Source: JANXVV01 sp038230975
GTDB lineage: Bacteria; Planctomycetota; Phycisphaerae; Tepidisphaerales; Tepidisphaeraceae
Assembly (NCBI GenBank): GCA_038230975.1
Contig: JBBRMF010000082.1
Location: forward strand, 1-18,725
Direction of reading: 5' to 3'
DNA: 18,725 nucleotides
Shown here: positions 1 through 7,131 of the stretch, one piece after another
Position numbering within the stretch: the first letter of the stretch is position 1
Layout of the letters: each line of letters begins with the position of its first letter
Notes under the pieces: generated by a model
The model's input: only the letters and a program-made list of their open reading frames with translations
The model's database searches: none
Told to the model about the DNA's origin: nothing
Position numbers and translations under genes: made by a program

Positions 1-1
1 G

Positions 2-1249
2 AACGGCGGCCAAAGCCAGGTGGATACCTACGACTACAAACCCGCCCTCGAAAAACACGATGGTCAAAAGTTGGACGGCTTTGATGACAAGACCGGCTTC
101 TTCCCCGGGCAGGTCGGGCCGATCATGAAGTCGCCATTCCAATTCAAGCGCCACGGACAGTCCGGAACTTACATCGCAGAAATATTTCCCAACATCGCGC
201 GCCATGTCGATGACATGGCTTTCATCCATTCCTGCCATACCCAGACGAACAATCATTCCCCGGCGTTGTTCGAAATGAACACCGGCATGAGCCGCATGGG
301 ATATCCTTGCGTGGGCTCTTGGGTGACTTACGGACTGGGAACTGCCAACGAAAATCTCCCCGGCTTTGTGGTGATGTATGACACGCTGGGCCGGGGTTTA
401 CCCAAGGGCCATGCAGCCAACTGGAGCAGCGGATTCCTACCCGGTGTTTATCAAGGCACGGCTTTGAATCCAAACGGTTCCCCCATCAACAATCTCGCCC
501 GCGCCGTCAGCCAGACCGATGCCGAGCAACGCGCTCAATTGAATTTTATCAATCGGCTCAACAAGCAGTACCAGGAACAAAACGCGCACGAAGCGGAATT
601 AGCCGCGCGAATTGAAAGTTTCGAGCTGGCCTATCGCATGCAGATGTCCGCACCCGATGCACTGGATATCTCGAAAGAGCCCAAAGAGATTCAGGAAATG
701 TATGGCATCAACGACAAGCGATGCACCCACTTCGCAAAGCAGTGTTTGATGGCTCGCCGGCTCGTCGAACGGGGCGTGCGATTTGTCCAGCTATTCAGCG
801 GTGGAATGGAAAATGAACGATCGTGGGACGGCCATATCGATATTGCCGGCAATCATCGCCAATTTGCCGGTGAAACCGACATCCCCATCGCGGCGCTGTT
901 AGCCGACCTGAAACAAAGGGGATTGCTCGAAAGCACCCTCGTCATTTGTGCCGGTGAATTTGGTCGGCTTCCCCTCAGCCAAAAATCCGCCAATCCCGGC
1001 CGTGATCACAACCCCCATGCCTTCACTACCTGGATGGCCGGCGGCGGCATTAAAGGCGGTACGCATTACGGCGAAACCGATGAAATTGGCCATAAAGCCG
1101 TGGTCAACAAAGTGAGTGTGAACGACTTACATGCCACGATCTTAGCCCTGATGGGCATGGATCACGAAAAGCTGACGTATCGATTCAATGGCCGTAATTT
1201 CCGGCTGACCGATGTGGCGGGGAATGTCGTGAAAGAAATCATCGCTTGA
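2..1249 (+). CDS. DUF1501 family protein (5' end outside window)
   Basis: The reading frame is open to the first bases of the window (N-G-G-Q-S-Q before the GTG at position 20), so the gene starts upstream. About 415 residues are visible; the family is usually near 470, so the Tat-type signal and first strand are probably what is missing. The DUF1501 hallmarks are in order: SQVDTYDYKP, a HSCHTQTNNHSPALFEMNTG block, GSWVTYGLG, the NLPGFVV strand, RRLVERGVRFVQLFSGG, AGEFGRLP and GRDHNPH near the C-terminus. The family is related to the alkaline phosphatase/sulfatase fold and is greatly expanded in planctomycetes, usually exported. It is often encoded beside PSCyt1/PSD1 (DUF1549/DUF1553) cytochrome genes, which here could lie just upstream. 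Substrate unknown. The stop sits 2 bp from the convergent permease stop. Confidence 0.93.
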   Translation, partial: NGGQSQVDTYDYKPALEKHDGQKLDGFDDKTGFFPGQVGPIMKSPFQFKRHGQSGTYIAEIFPNIARHVDDMAFIHSCHTQTNNHSPALFEMNTGMSRMGYPCVGSWVTYGLGTANENLPGFVVMYDTLGRGLPKGHAANWSSGFLPGVYQGTALNPNGSPINNLARAVSQTDAEQRAQLNFINRLNKQYQEQNAHEAELAARIESFELAYRMQMSAPDALDISKEPKEIQEMYGINDKRCTHFAKQCLMARRLVERGVRFVQLFSGGMENERSWDGHIDIAGNHRQFAGETDIPIAALLADLKQRGLLESTLVICAGEFGRLPLSQKSANPGRDHNPHAFTTWMAGGGIKGGTHYGETDEIGHKAVVNKVSVNDLHATILALMGMDHEKLTYRFNGRNFRLTDVAGNVVKEIIA

Positions 1250-1251
1250 GC

Positions 1252-2508
1252 TTAGACCTTCGCTGCGACTGGTTCACCCTTTTCACGCCAGATCAGCAGG
1301 AAGAATACCAGGCAAACCAGAGCGCCGATCGAAGGCACGAGCCAGACGTGTCTCCAATCCGTCACCGTGGCTACCGTGTAGTGATCCACTACGCGGCCCG
1401 AGATCAGGTTGCCAATCCACATTCCCATTCCATAAACCAGGAAGCTGAATAGAGCTTGGGCAGAACCTCGAATTTCAGTAGGAGCTTTTTCGTCGGTATA
1501 GATAAATCCGGCGGCCAGAAAGAAGTCAAAGCAGACACCGTGAAGCGCCACACCGACAACGACTAATGCAAAAGGATGTCCAATGCTAAATAGCGCGTAT
1601 CGAAGAGCCCATGCCGCCATGCCGACACCAAGGACCCATTTCATACCCAGCCGCTTTAAGCTAAAGGGTAGTAATAGCATAAAACCGAGTTCCGACCATT
1701 GCCCGATGCTCATGGTGGAAGCGATCTTTTCAACCTTCAAACTGGCAAGATAATTACCCGCAAATCCGTAATAAAATGCAAGAGCAATCGTGATGACAAA
1801 GCTGATTCCGAAAAAGATACCGAAACTAGGATCAGCAAGCAGTTTGATGGCGCGGAGGAATGGAATCGTGTCCCCCTTTTTCCCCGAAGGCGGCGTATGG
1901 GGAAGCATGAAGCTAAACAGTCCCAGCGCGGCAGATAGGCCGGCGGCCATCAGCAAGGGGCGATTGGTGGAAGCAGAGTTAGCAGGTAACAGAAGATCCA
2001 CGGAAACGCCCGCCACAATCCAACCCATTGTTCCCAGCACGCGGAGCGTCGGGAAATCTCGCTTCGCATCTGGAATGTTCGAGAATGCGATCGAATTCGA
2101 AAGGGAGAGTGTCGGGTTATAGAGAAGCGCGTACGCCAACGAAACCCACCACAGTGCATTGTAATCGTGGATGGTCGACATCGCATACAGCAGTGCCGCG
2201 CCACCGAGGTGACAGATGGCCATGAGCCATTCGCTGGCGACAAAACGGTCCGCGATCTGACCGGCCACCATCGTGGATAGAATCGCACCGAGCGCCATCG
2301 TGCCGTAGAGATTACCGATCTGAGTTCCGTTAAAACCTAATCCGCCGGCGGCAACGGGCGTTCCGCAGTAAACTCCGAACACGACAAACCACGCGCCCCA
2401 CACGGCGAACTGCAGGAACATCATGACGGATAAACGCAGCCTTAAACTGAGGTCAAGCGGAGATTTTTCCATTGCAAGGCCGCCGGGGGATAACGTCGTA
2501 TCGATCAT
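1252..2508 (-). CDS. MFS nucleoside permease, NupG/XapB-like (nucleoside:H+ symporter family)
   Basis: A 418-residue polytopic inner-membrane protein with about 12 hydrophobic segments. The N-terminal half resembles the nucleoside:H+ symporter family (PF03825): FLQFAVWGAWFVVFGVY, then G-T-Q-I-G-N-L-Y-G-T, GQIADRF and a SLSNSIAFSN segment. Family members import nucleosides by proton symport; in planctomycetes close homologues are numerous, so the exact substrate cannot be read from sequence. The start at 2508 is favoured over the internal ATG at 2472 because GGAG lies 7 nt upstream of it. The gene is convergent with the DUF1501 gene with 2 bp between stops and no hairpin, so opposing transcripts probably overlap. 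A 12-bp palindrome lies about 50 bp upstream of the start. Confidence 0.88.
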   Translation of the reverse strand: MIDTTLSPGGLAMEKSPLDLSLRLRLSVMMFLQFAVWGAWFVVFGVYCGTPVAAGGLGFNGTQIGNLYGTMALGAILSTMVAGQIADRFVASEWLMAICHLGGAALLYAMSTIHDYNALWWVSLAYALLYNPTLSLSNSIAFSNIPDAKRDFPTLRVLGTMGWIVAGVSVDLLLPANSASTNRPLLMAAGLSAALGLFSFMLPHTPPSGKKGDTIPFLRAIKLLADPSFGIFFGISFVITIALAFYYGFAGNYLASLKVEKIASTMSIGQWSELGFMLLLPFSLKRLGMKWVLGVGMAAWALRYALFSIGHPFALVVVGVALHGVCFDFFLAAGFIYTDEKAPTEIRGSAQALFSFLVYGMGMWIGNLISGRVVDHYTVATVTDWRHVWLVPSIGALVCLVFFLLIWREKGEPVAAKV

Positions 2509-2556
2509 GAAGTGTCTCCGCGAAATCAGGATGAATGAAGCGATTTTTATTCTGAT

Positions 2557-2568
2557 CGATAATTATCG
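2557..2568. promoter_or_regulatory. 12-bp palindrome upstream of MFS permease gene
   Basis: The perfect palindrome CGATAATTATCG lies about 50 bp upstream of the permease start codon. Its size and place fit an operator, and an imperfect TTGCGA box lies beside it, but no convincing -10 is spaced to it. It may be chance in an AT-rich leader. Confidence 0.25.
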
Positions 2569-2605
2569 GGTTCGCAAGCTCCGAACCACCACGCGACAGC
2601 CAACG

Positions 2606-2782
2606 GGTGTGTGACAGTTCCGGCGTACCCGATTTCTCCCTCTCCCGGTATTCCGGGGGAGGGTTGGGGTGGGGGAAATCCGCTGAACCACGTCAATTTA
2701 TCGAAAAAGACCCCCACCCTTCCCTCCCCCGGAGTACCAGGAGAGGGGATAATACCCGCCGATCTTGTCACGCACCCACAGC
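2606..2782. repeat. Large inverted-repeat element (REP/MITE-like)
   Basis: Two arms of about 70 bp face each other across a 35-bp centre. The cores are 2636-2675 and 2711-2749: the left core reads CTCCCGGTATTCCGGGGGAG and then GGGTTGGGGTGGGGG, and the reverse complement of the right core is nearly the same. The similarity continues outward: the left flank has GGGTGTGTGACA and CCGGCG, and the right flank read in reverse has GGGTGCGTGACA and TCGGCG. Each core is itself a small palindrome (CTCCCGG/CCGGGGGAG). This is the main content of the 2509-2811 gene-free stretch. It follows the cytochrome gene and precedes the permease gene, both on the minus strand, so the transcript could fold into a long hairpin and act as a terminator or mRNA-end stabiliser. 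Purine-rich and SPG-type peptides read from it are artefacts. Confidence 0.8.
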
Positions 2783-2811
2783 CAACAGCCCAGTGGAATT
2801 CCCTCGGACCG

Positions 2812-4971
2812 CTATGGATTCGCCGGCTCCTGCTCCGGGTGCTCGATCTTTCGACCGGCCAGCAGATAATTCCAGAGTGCATCGAATTGCTTCGGAGCAT
2901 CGCCCTCAAGGTTTTCTCGTAACGCCGTCTTCCCATCACCATCCGCAAACGAAGGCATTTTGGTGATCGGCACCACGCGCGCAGGGTTGCGCATCCAGCG
3001 ATCGTAATAATCTTTTCGAACGCGCTCGGCGATATATTTGAAGTTGATCGCCGGTGCCTCAAACGGAGAAACCGGTGGGACCGCCGCGATACCATGACAT
3101 TGAATGCAACTGAACCCTCCATTGCGGCCGGCAAGCTGTTTGCCGATCGTCGCCAATTCCGCATCGGCTGCGGGTTGTTCGGGGCTGGTGGTAGGGCAGC
3201 CGTGTTCAAGAGCCATCCCGTTCGCAAGCCCTTCGGCGCGCATTGGGAAACCCGGCATGCGTGCAGTCATCCACGCGCGCGGCTTGTATTCCAACTTGCC
3301 GGCGATAAATCGGCTCATCCATTCCGGGTACAATTTCTCGCCGGTCCATGTCAACTGCGGACGCGATTGATCGCCGGTGCCAGGTGCCGGTTCACCCGGA
3401 AGGGCATTCGGAACGACATTGCCGGCATTTTCCGGATCAACCGTGTCCCCTTTTAGAAGGCCTTCCGTTTCCTTGATCAGATCGTCCCAGATGTCCTGCT
3501 TTGCATCCCGCGTATGGCAGGCGACACATCGAAGCTCTGTTATCTGCCGTGTGGCAAATTCAGCCGGGTTGTCGCGCTTGAGCGAGGAAGAGTAATCGGT
3601 GGACAAAAAGGTGATCAGGGCATTGCGCTTCTCATCGTCCAGATCAAATTGCGGCGCTTTGCCTCGGGATGAATCCTCCTTGGCCAGGCAGCCTTTTGTC
3701 CAGGAGGCTTTCGTCAGACCGCTCATCGCCGGAGCGATAAAAGAGTTTTCGATTTTCAATCCATGGCAATTGACGCAGCCAGATGTCTGAACGAGTTGCT
3801 TGCCCTTCACCGAGTTCCCCAAAATCGGCTGATCTTCGAAATCAGTGCTCGAGTTCAGTAAATAAGCGGCGACCTTCTTGGCCTCGTCGTCCGTCATCCG
3901 AAAATTCGGCATGCGGATCCACGCGTAATGCTTTTCGGGTTGTTTGAGAAACTCCACGAGTGCAGCCGGTTTGAACTTGGCTTTGATGAACTGCCAAGGC
4001 ACACGCTTGGCATCCGCACCGATCTTTTTATCCGGCAACGTGTGACAACCAATACACCCGAGACGCGCGACGATCCGACCTCCGGCTGTAACGTCGGTGG
4101 GTGGGGGATTGGCAACATTGGATGGGGCATTCCCCAGCGTCGCTAAAAAAGCCGCGATGTCGGAAGCTTCCTGTACCGTCGATCCCGGCTGTCCGTGGAA
4201 AAGATTCGGCATCGACGTATCCGGGCGGAGTGATTTCGGATTGCTGATCCACCGCGCCATCCAGGCCGGGTTTAGCCTTGCGCCGATCTCGTCAAGATTC
4301 GGTGCATCTTTCGCCAGTTCCGGCATCCCATCTTTCAGGCTTGTGAGCGAAGCGTCCGTATGACAGCGCACGCAGTGTAAATCGGCAAAAAGATTTCGAC
4401 CTTCGCGTAGTTGCAGTCCATGCACAAGCGAAGGATCGGCAACCGTATGGCTAAGCAGCTTAGGATCAATCGGCTCCGCGGGAAAATCGTCACCCGCCCA
4501 GAGCAATCGAAAAACCGCGTCGCCTTGCTCCGGACTTTCAAACTCCACGAGAATCTTATTTTTGCCCTTTCTGAGCGTGACCTTGTCGCCCATCGCGGCA
4601 GCCAAATCACCGTCACCTTCCAAGGCGGATTTGTCATTCACAGTGACTTTCAGCTTCCCGTTCCCGACTGCTGAAAATTGATAGTCGCTTCGAATTCTCT
4701 GTTCGATGAACCCCTGAAATGTCGCCTTGAAACTTCCCGGAGCCATAAAAGGAGTGGGAGCCATTCCGGCAGGTACATTCAAGGCGAACAATCGCGCCGA
4801 ACGCGCATCAATCGATCTGTCTTTCGCCGATTCAAATCGAAGCGATATGCCCGAAGCGGCGTTTTGATCTGCACCGGCCGTATGAACGACAGATTCGCAA
4901 AACGCAGATCTCGCCGACCCCATCGCAATGCACAGACTGAACATCAAAAAACTACCAGACTTCCACACCAT
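2812..4971 (-). CDS. Exported five-haem cytochrome c with N-terminal PA14-like domain
   Basis: 719 residues. Residues 1 to about 23 look like a signal peptide (K, hydrophobic run, then SARSA). Residues 40-175 resemble a PA14/carbohydrate-binding beta domain (F-E-S-P-E near 145, F-R-L-L-W at 154). Five c-type haem motifs CxxCH follow, at 200, 306, 399, 482 and 622. Axial methionines are visible in MP motifs after haems 1 (M254), 2 (M354), 4 (M572) and 5 (M672). After haem 3 the equivalent site reads KAPQF (438-442), with no methionine. This is an extracytoplasmic electron-transfer protein; the partner enzyme is unknown. The start has GAGG 7 nt upstream, overlapping the stop of the preceding regulator gene (9-bp gap), so the two genes are probably one operon. 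Multihaem PSCyt-like proteins are typical of planctomycetes. Confidence 0.9.
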   Translation of the reverse strand: MVWKSGSFLMFSLCIAMGSARSAFCESVVHTAGADQNAASGISLRFESAKDRSIDARSARLFALNVPAGMAPTPFMAPGSFKATFQGFIEQRIRSDYQFSAVGNGKLKVTVNDKSALEGDGDLAAAMGDKVTLRKGKNKILVEFESPEQGDAVFRLLWAGDDFPAEPIDPKLLSHTVADPSLVHGLQLREGRNLFADLHCVRCHTDASLTSLKDGMPELAKDAPNLDEIGARLNPAWMARWISNPKSLRPDTSMPNLFHGQPGSTVQEASDIAAFLATLGNAPSNVANPPPTDVTAGGRIVARLGCIGCHTLPDKKIGADAKRVPWQFIKAKFKPAALVEFLKQPEKHYAWIRMPNFRMTDDEAKKVAAYLLNSSTDFEDQPILGNSVKGKQLVQTSGCVNCHGLKIENSFIAPAMSGLTKASWTKGCLAKEDSSRGKAPQFDLDDEKRNALITFLSTDYSSSLKRDNPAEFATRQITELRCVACHTRDAKQDIWDDLIKETEGLLKGDTVDPENAGNVVPNALPGEPAPGTGDQSRPQLTWTGEKLYPEWMSRFIAGKLEYKPRAWMTARMPGFPMRAEGLANGMALEHGCPTTSPEQPAADAELATIGKQLAGRNGGFSCIQCHGIAAVPPVSPFEAPAINFKYIAERVRKDYYDRWMRNPARVVPITKMPSFADGDGKTALRENLEGDAPKQFDALWNYLLAGRKIEHPEQEPANP

Positions 4972-4980
4972 CGATCGACC

Positions 4981-5460
4981 TCATTTTTTCTTCAGGCAGT
5001 AGTGACCGTCTTCGCAACCCACGACAAATCGCTCGCTGCAAGCCTTGAGATCCTCCCACTTTTCACGGATCGCGTCGGCCTCCACGTGATCGATACTGTG
5101 ATCCGTCTCGACCGATTTGGCGACGACTTCAAGCAACTCGCTAAATTCCAGCATCATGCTGCGCGTTTCATTGAAGATGCTTTGCTCGCGCGGCTGGCGC
5201 AAATCGGGCACCGGGTCCGAAACAAAAAAACCACCCGCTTCATGACATAACCAGCGAACCAGATTCACATCCTTGGTCAGCAAATACATTTCCCGCACAC
5301 GATCCAGCGGATTTTTTGCTCCGCTCTGATCCGGGTCGCCCGTTTCCGCAGGGGGCTCACACCACTTGTAAACCAGCGCCGCCGACACTTTTAACGCCGC
5401 CGCCACCGCCTTCACGCCCGGCTCGTCGACCGCACCGCGAATGACCTCGAATGATTTCAT
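4981..5460 (-). CDS. Phage regulatory CII-like (Phage_CP76-type) HTH protein
   Basis: A soluble protein of 159 residues from this start. A helix-turn-helix region (GVKAVAAALKVSAALVYKWCE) is followed by S-G-A-K-N-P-L-D-R-V and VRWLCHEAGGFFV, the order seen in bacterial proteins annotated as phage regulatory protein CII family. They are presumed DNA-binding regulators. The C-terminal 20 residues contain three cysteines and a histidine (C-x7-C-x3-H-x-C). An ATG at 5490 would add ten residues (MDKEQTRIQR). I prefer 5460 because 5490 lies inside a GACAACTGAC repeat and the family resemblance begins at MKSFE; neither start has a well-spaced Shine-Dalgarno sequence. No other phage genes are nearby, so this looks like a resident chromosomal gene. 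It is directly upstream of the cytochrome gene and could regulate that operon; this is inference. Confidence 0.75.
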   Translation of the reverse strand: MKSFEVIRGAVDEPGVKAVAAALKVSAALVYKWCEPPAETGDPDQSGAKNPLDRVREMYLLTKDVNLVRWLCHEAGGFFVSDPVPDLRQPREQSIFNETRSMMLEFSELLEVVAKSVETDHSIDHVEADAIREKWEDLKACSERFVVGCEDGHYCLKKK

Positions 5461-5491
5461 CCTTTGGATTCTAGTCTGTTCTTTGTCCATT

Positions 5492-5590
5492 GTCAGTTGT
5501 CAATCGCGTTGGGATCCGCTCTTCTTTCAACTTACCGCCAAATACTGTTTACTGTCATTAGCAACGGACAACTGACCAAAGACAACTGAC
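5492..5590. repeat. GACAACTGAC repeats in divergent intergenic region
   Basis: Three copies of the 10-mer GACAACTGAC lie between the divergent regulator and rsmA genes: 5567-5576 and 5581-5590 on the + strand, in 14-bp direct register, and 5492-5501 on the minus strand. Each is followed by A-rich sequence such as CAAAGA, or ATGGACAAAG on the minus side. The inverted placement means each divergent gene has the same motif just before its start. It could be a dispersed intergenic repeat or a shared regulator site. Confidence 0.55.
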
Positions 5591-5600
5591 AGAAAAAAGA

Positions 5601-6452
5601 ATGGCCCAGACCAAGCACGAAATCCAGGCGATCCTCACCGAAGCCAGCACGGAACCTCGGCATCGCTTCGGCCAGAATTTCATGATCGACGGCAATCTCG
5701 TGCGCCTTGTCGCCGACGCCGGTGAAATTTCTCCCGGCGATCTTGTCGTCGAAGTCGGTCCCGGCACCGGGACGCTTACCGATGAAATACTCGCGCGCGG
5801 CGGAGATGTGGTCGCCGTCGAAATCGATCGTGATTTGGCCGGTGCTCTTAGAACTCGATTCGCCGACCGCCCCAATTTTCGTTTGATCGAAGGCGATGCC
5901 TTGGCGGGCAAACATGCCGTCAATGAAGAACTTTCCGCAATTATACGAGCTGCATCAATCGCAACCCCCGATAGACCCAAAAAGCTCGTGGCGAATCTGC
6001 CTTACAACATCGCTTCGCCGCTGGTGATCGAACTGCTCATCGAAGGACTCGACTTACTCGTCTTCACGGTTCAGAAGGAAGTCGGCGATCGACTGCGCGC
6101 CGCCGCCGGTTCCGATGCATACGGCCCGCTCACCGTCACCGCCCAACTATTATCCCAGGTTGAAGTGCTACGCACACTCCCACCCCAGGCGTTTTGGCCG
6201 CAACCGAAAATTGATTCATCGCTGGTACGCGTGCGTCGTCAAAATCAACTGGGAAATCAGGCCGCGGACTTCGGCCGTTTCGTGCATCAGCTTTTTTCCG
6301 CCCGCCGAAAAACACTTCGCAAAGCGCTAACTCAAGCCGGTTATGCAGCGGATGAAATGATCGCCAAACACTGCTTGGATCCGCAGGCCCGTCCGGAAAC
6401 ACTTACGCCGGAAGTGCTGCTTGGATTGTTTATTTCGAGCCGCGCTAAATGA
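5601..6452 (+). CDS. rsmA: 16S rRNA (adenine1518-N6/adenine1519-N6)-dimethyltransferase
   Basis: 283 residues, normal length for RsmA (KsgA). It dimethylates the two adjacent adenosines in the helix 45 loop of 16S rRNA, using four S-adenosylmethionine molecules per ribosome late in 30S assembly. Visible motifs are HRFGQNFM (21-28), SAM-binding motif EVGPGTGTLT (51-60), acidic VEIDRD (73-78), GDA (98-100), catalytic NLPYNI (132-137), and the C-terminal RRKTLRKAL (235-243). All key residues look intact. The ATG at 5601 follows a purine-rich stretch but no strong Shine-Dalgarno sequence. It is transcribed away from the CII-like regulator and converges on the DUF4149 gene, with a hairpin repeat between. 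It is the only + strand gene in the middle of the window. Confidence 0.97.
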   Translation: MAQTKHEIQAILTEASTEPRHRFGQNFMIDGNLVRLVADAGEISPGDLVVEVGPGTGTLTDEILARGGDVVAVEIDRDLAGALRTRFADRPNFRLIEGDALAGKHAVNEELSAIIRAASIATPDRPKKLVANLPYNIASPLVIELLIEGLDLLVFTVQKEVGDRLRAAAGSDAYGPLTVTAQLLSQVEVLRTLPPQAFWPQPKIDSSLVRVRRQNQLGNQAADFGRFVHQLFSARRKTLRKALTQAGYAADEMIAKHCLDPQARPETLTPEVLLGLFISSRAK

Positions 6453-6496
6453 CCGTCCGCGATCATGCGCGATTGAATTTCGTAGGATCCGCACAG

Positions 6497-6563
6497 GGTG
6501 GCATGGGCGTCTCGCCCGTGCTTTTTTTGTGGAAAAAAACGCGGGCGAGACGCCCACGCCACC
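6497..6563. terminator. Hairpin repeat, copy 1 (probable bidirectional terminator)
   Basis: Two arms of about 22 bp, beginning GGTGGC and ending GCCACC, pair almost perfectly around a 7T/7A centre. Within each arm, GGGCG-TCT-CGCCC is a short stem. On the + strand it is followed by GTGCTTTTTTT and on the minus strand by GCGTTTTTTT, so both strands carry the form of an intrinsic terminator. It lies between the convergent stops of rsmA and the DUF4149 gene. A second copy in the opposite orientation is at 12454-12518. Confidence 0.75.
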
Positions 6564-6594
6564 TATAAATTCCAAGTCTCACGGCGGCCGGCCG

Positions 6595-7131
6595 CTACGC
6601 ATTTTCCTTATTGATCACCGCCGGCAGCAGTGTCCCGGCAACCAACAAGATAAGCGCATCTGCCGAATAAACCATCATCGAAACGCCATGCAGTTTTTTA
6701 AACTTCGGACTGCTGGTTTCCCCGGACTGTCGAAGTGCCTCAATCTTCGGCGTAATCCACATCGGCGATGCAACGGCACCCACGGCTGCCAAAAACAAAA
6801 TTGAAAAAAATGCCGTTCGAACCACCCCCGGATTCACCACGCGCAACGCTAACGCCGAGAGCAGTGCGAGCGCGCCGACGACCAATTGATACCGCTCAAA
6901 CATGATAAAAGTGCCGCTCCCCGCCTGACCGAAAATATCGCGACGATCCACGAAGATTTTCGACAGTTGCGTCACGACGAGAAAGAGCGTGATCAAACCT
7001 CCGAACCAGAGCGCCCAGGCGACCATGACGAGAAATGAAAGAACGAAATGAATCGCCCGGGGACGCGATGCAGCAACCTCGTTGGACGAATATTGCAAAG
7101 TGGACGCTTTTGTTTGTGATGATGATTTCAT
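6595..7131 (-). CDS. DUF4149 / TMEM205-like four-TM membrane protein
   Basis: 178 residues from ATG 7131. About four membrane segments: from near residue 28, another around 81-101, one around 107-125, and a last one near the C-terminus. The family signature is readable: an N-terminal W-F-G-G turn in helix 1, F-E-R-Y before helix 2, then ITPKIEALR and KKLHGVSM before the last helix, as in DUF4149 (PF13664). Function of the family is unknown. An ATG at 7155 would add eight residues, but 7131 is better: AAAGGA lies about 8 nt upstream, and its ATGA overlaps the gdhA stop, a standard translational coupling. It is therefore the second gene of the gdhA operon. It ends 32 bp before hairpin repeat copy 1; a GC palindrome (GCGGCCGGCCGC, 6584-6595) touches its stop. 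Confidence 0.82.
   Translation of the reverse strand: MKSSSQTKASTLQYSSNEVAASRPRAIHFVLSFLVMVAWALWFGGLITLFLVVTQLSKIFVDRRDIFGQAGSGTFIMFERYQLVVGALALLSALALRVVNPGVVRTAFFSILFLAAVGAVASPMWITPKIEALRQSGETSSPKFKKLHGVSMMVYSADALILLVAGTLLPAVINKENA

Noticed and set aside
2547..3227. Overlapping open frames rich in PSPGIPGEG-type peptides on both strands
   Set aside because: They are translations of the inverted-repeat element and of the antisense of the cytochrome gene; no start signals and no family resemblance.
4678..5250. 190-codon open frame on the + strand
   Set aside because: It lies antisense to the end of the cytochrome gene and most of the CII-like gene, both well supported, and its translation is basic and low in pattern.
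4981..5490. Prophage remnant, suggested by the CII-like protein
   Set aside because: No integrase, structural genes or attachment repeats nearby; the family is also a normal chromosomal gene in this kind of bacterium, and it is in an operon with a cytochrome gene.
6327..6575. Short frames giving GGVGVSPAFF-like peptides at both hairpin repeats
   Set aside because: These peptides are simply the hairpin repeat read in frame; the same peptide appears at 12342-12618 for the same reason.
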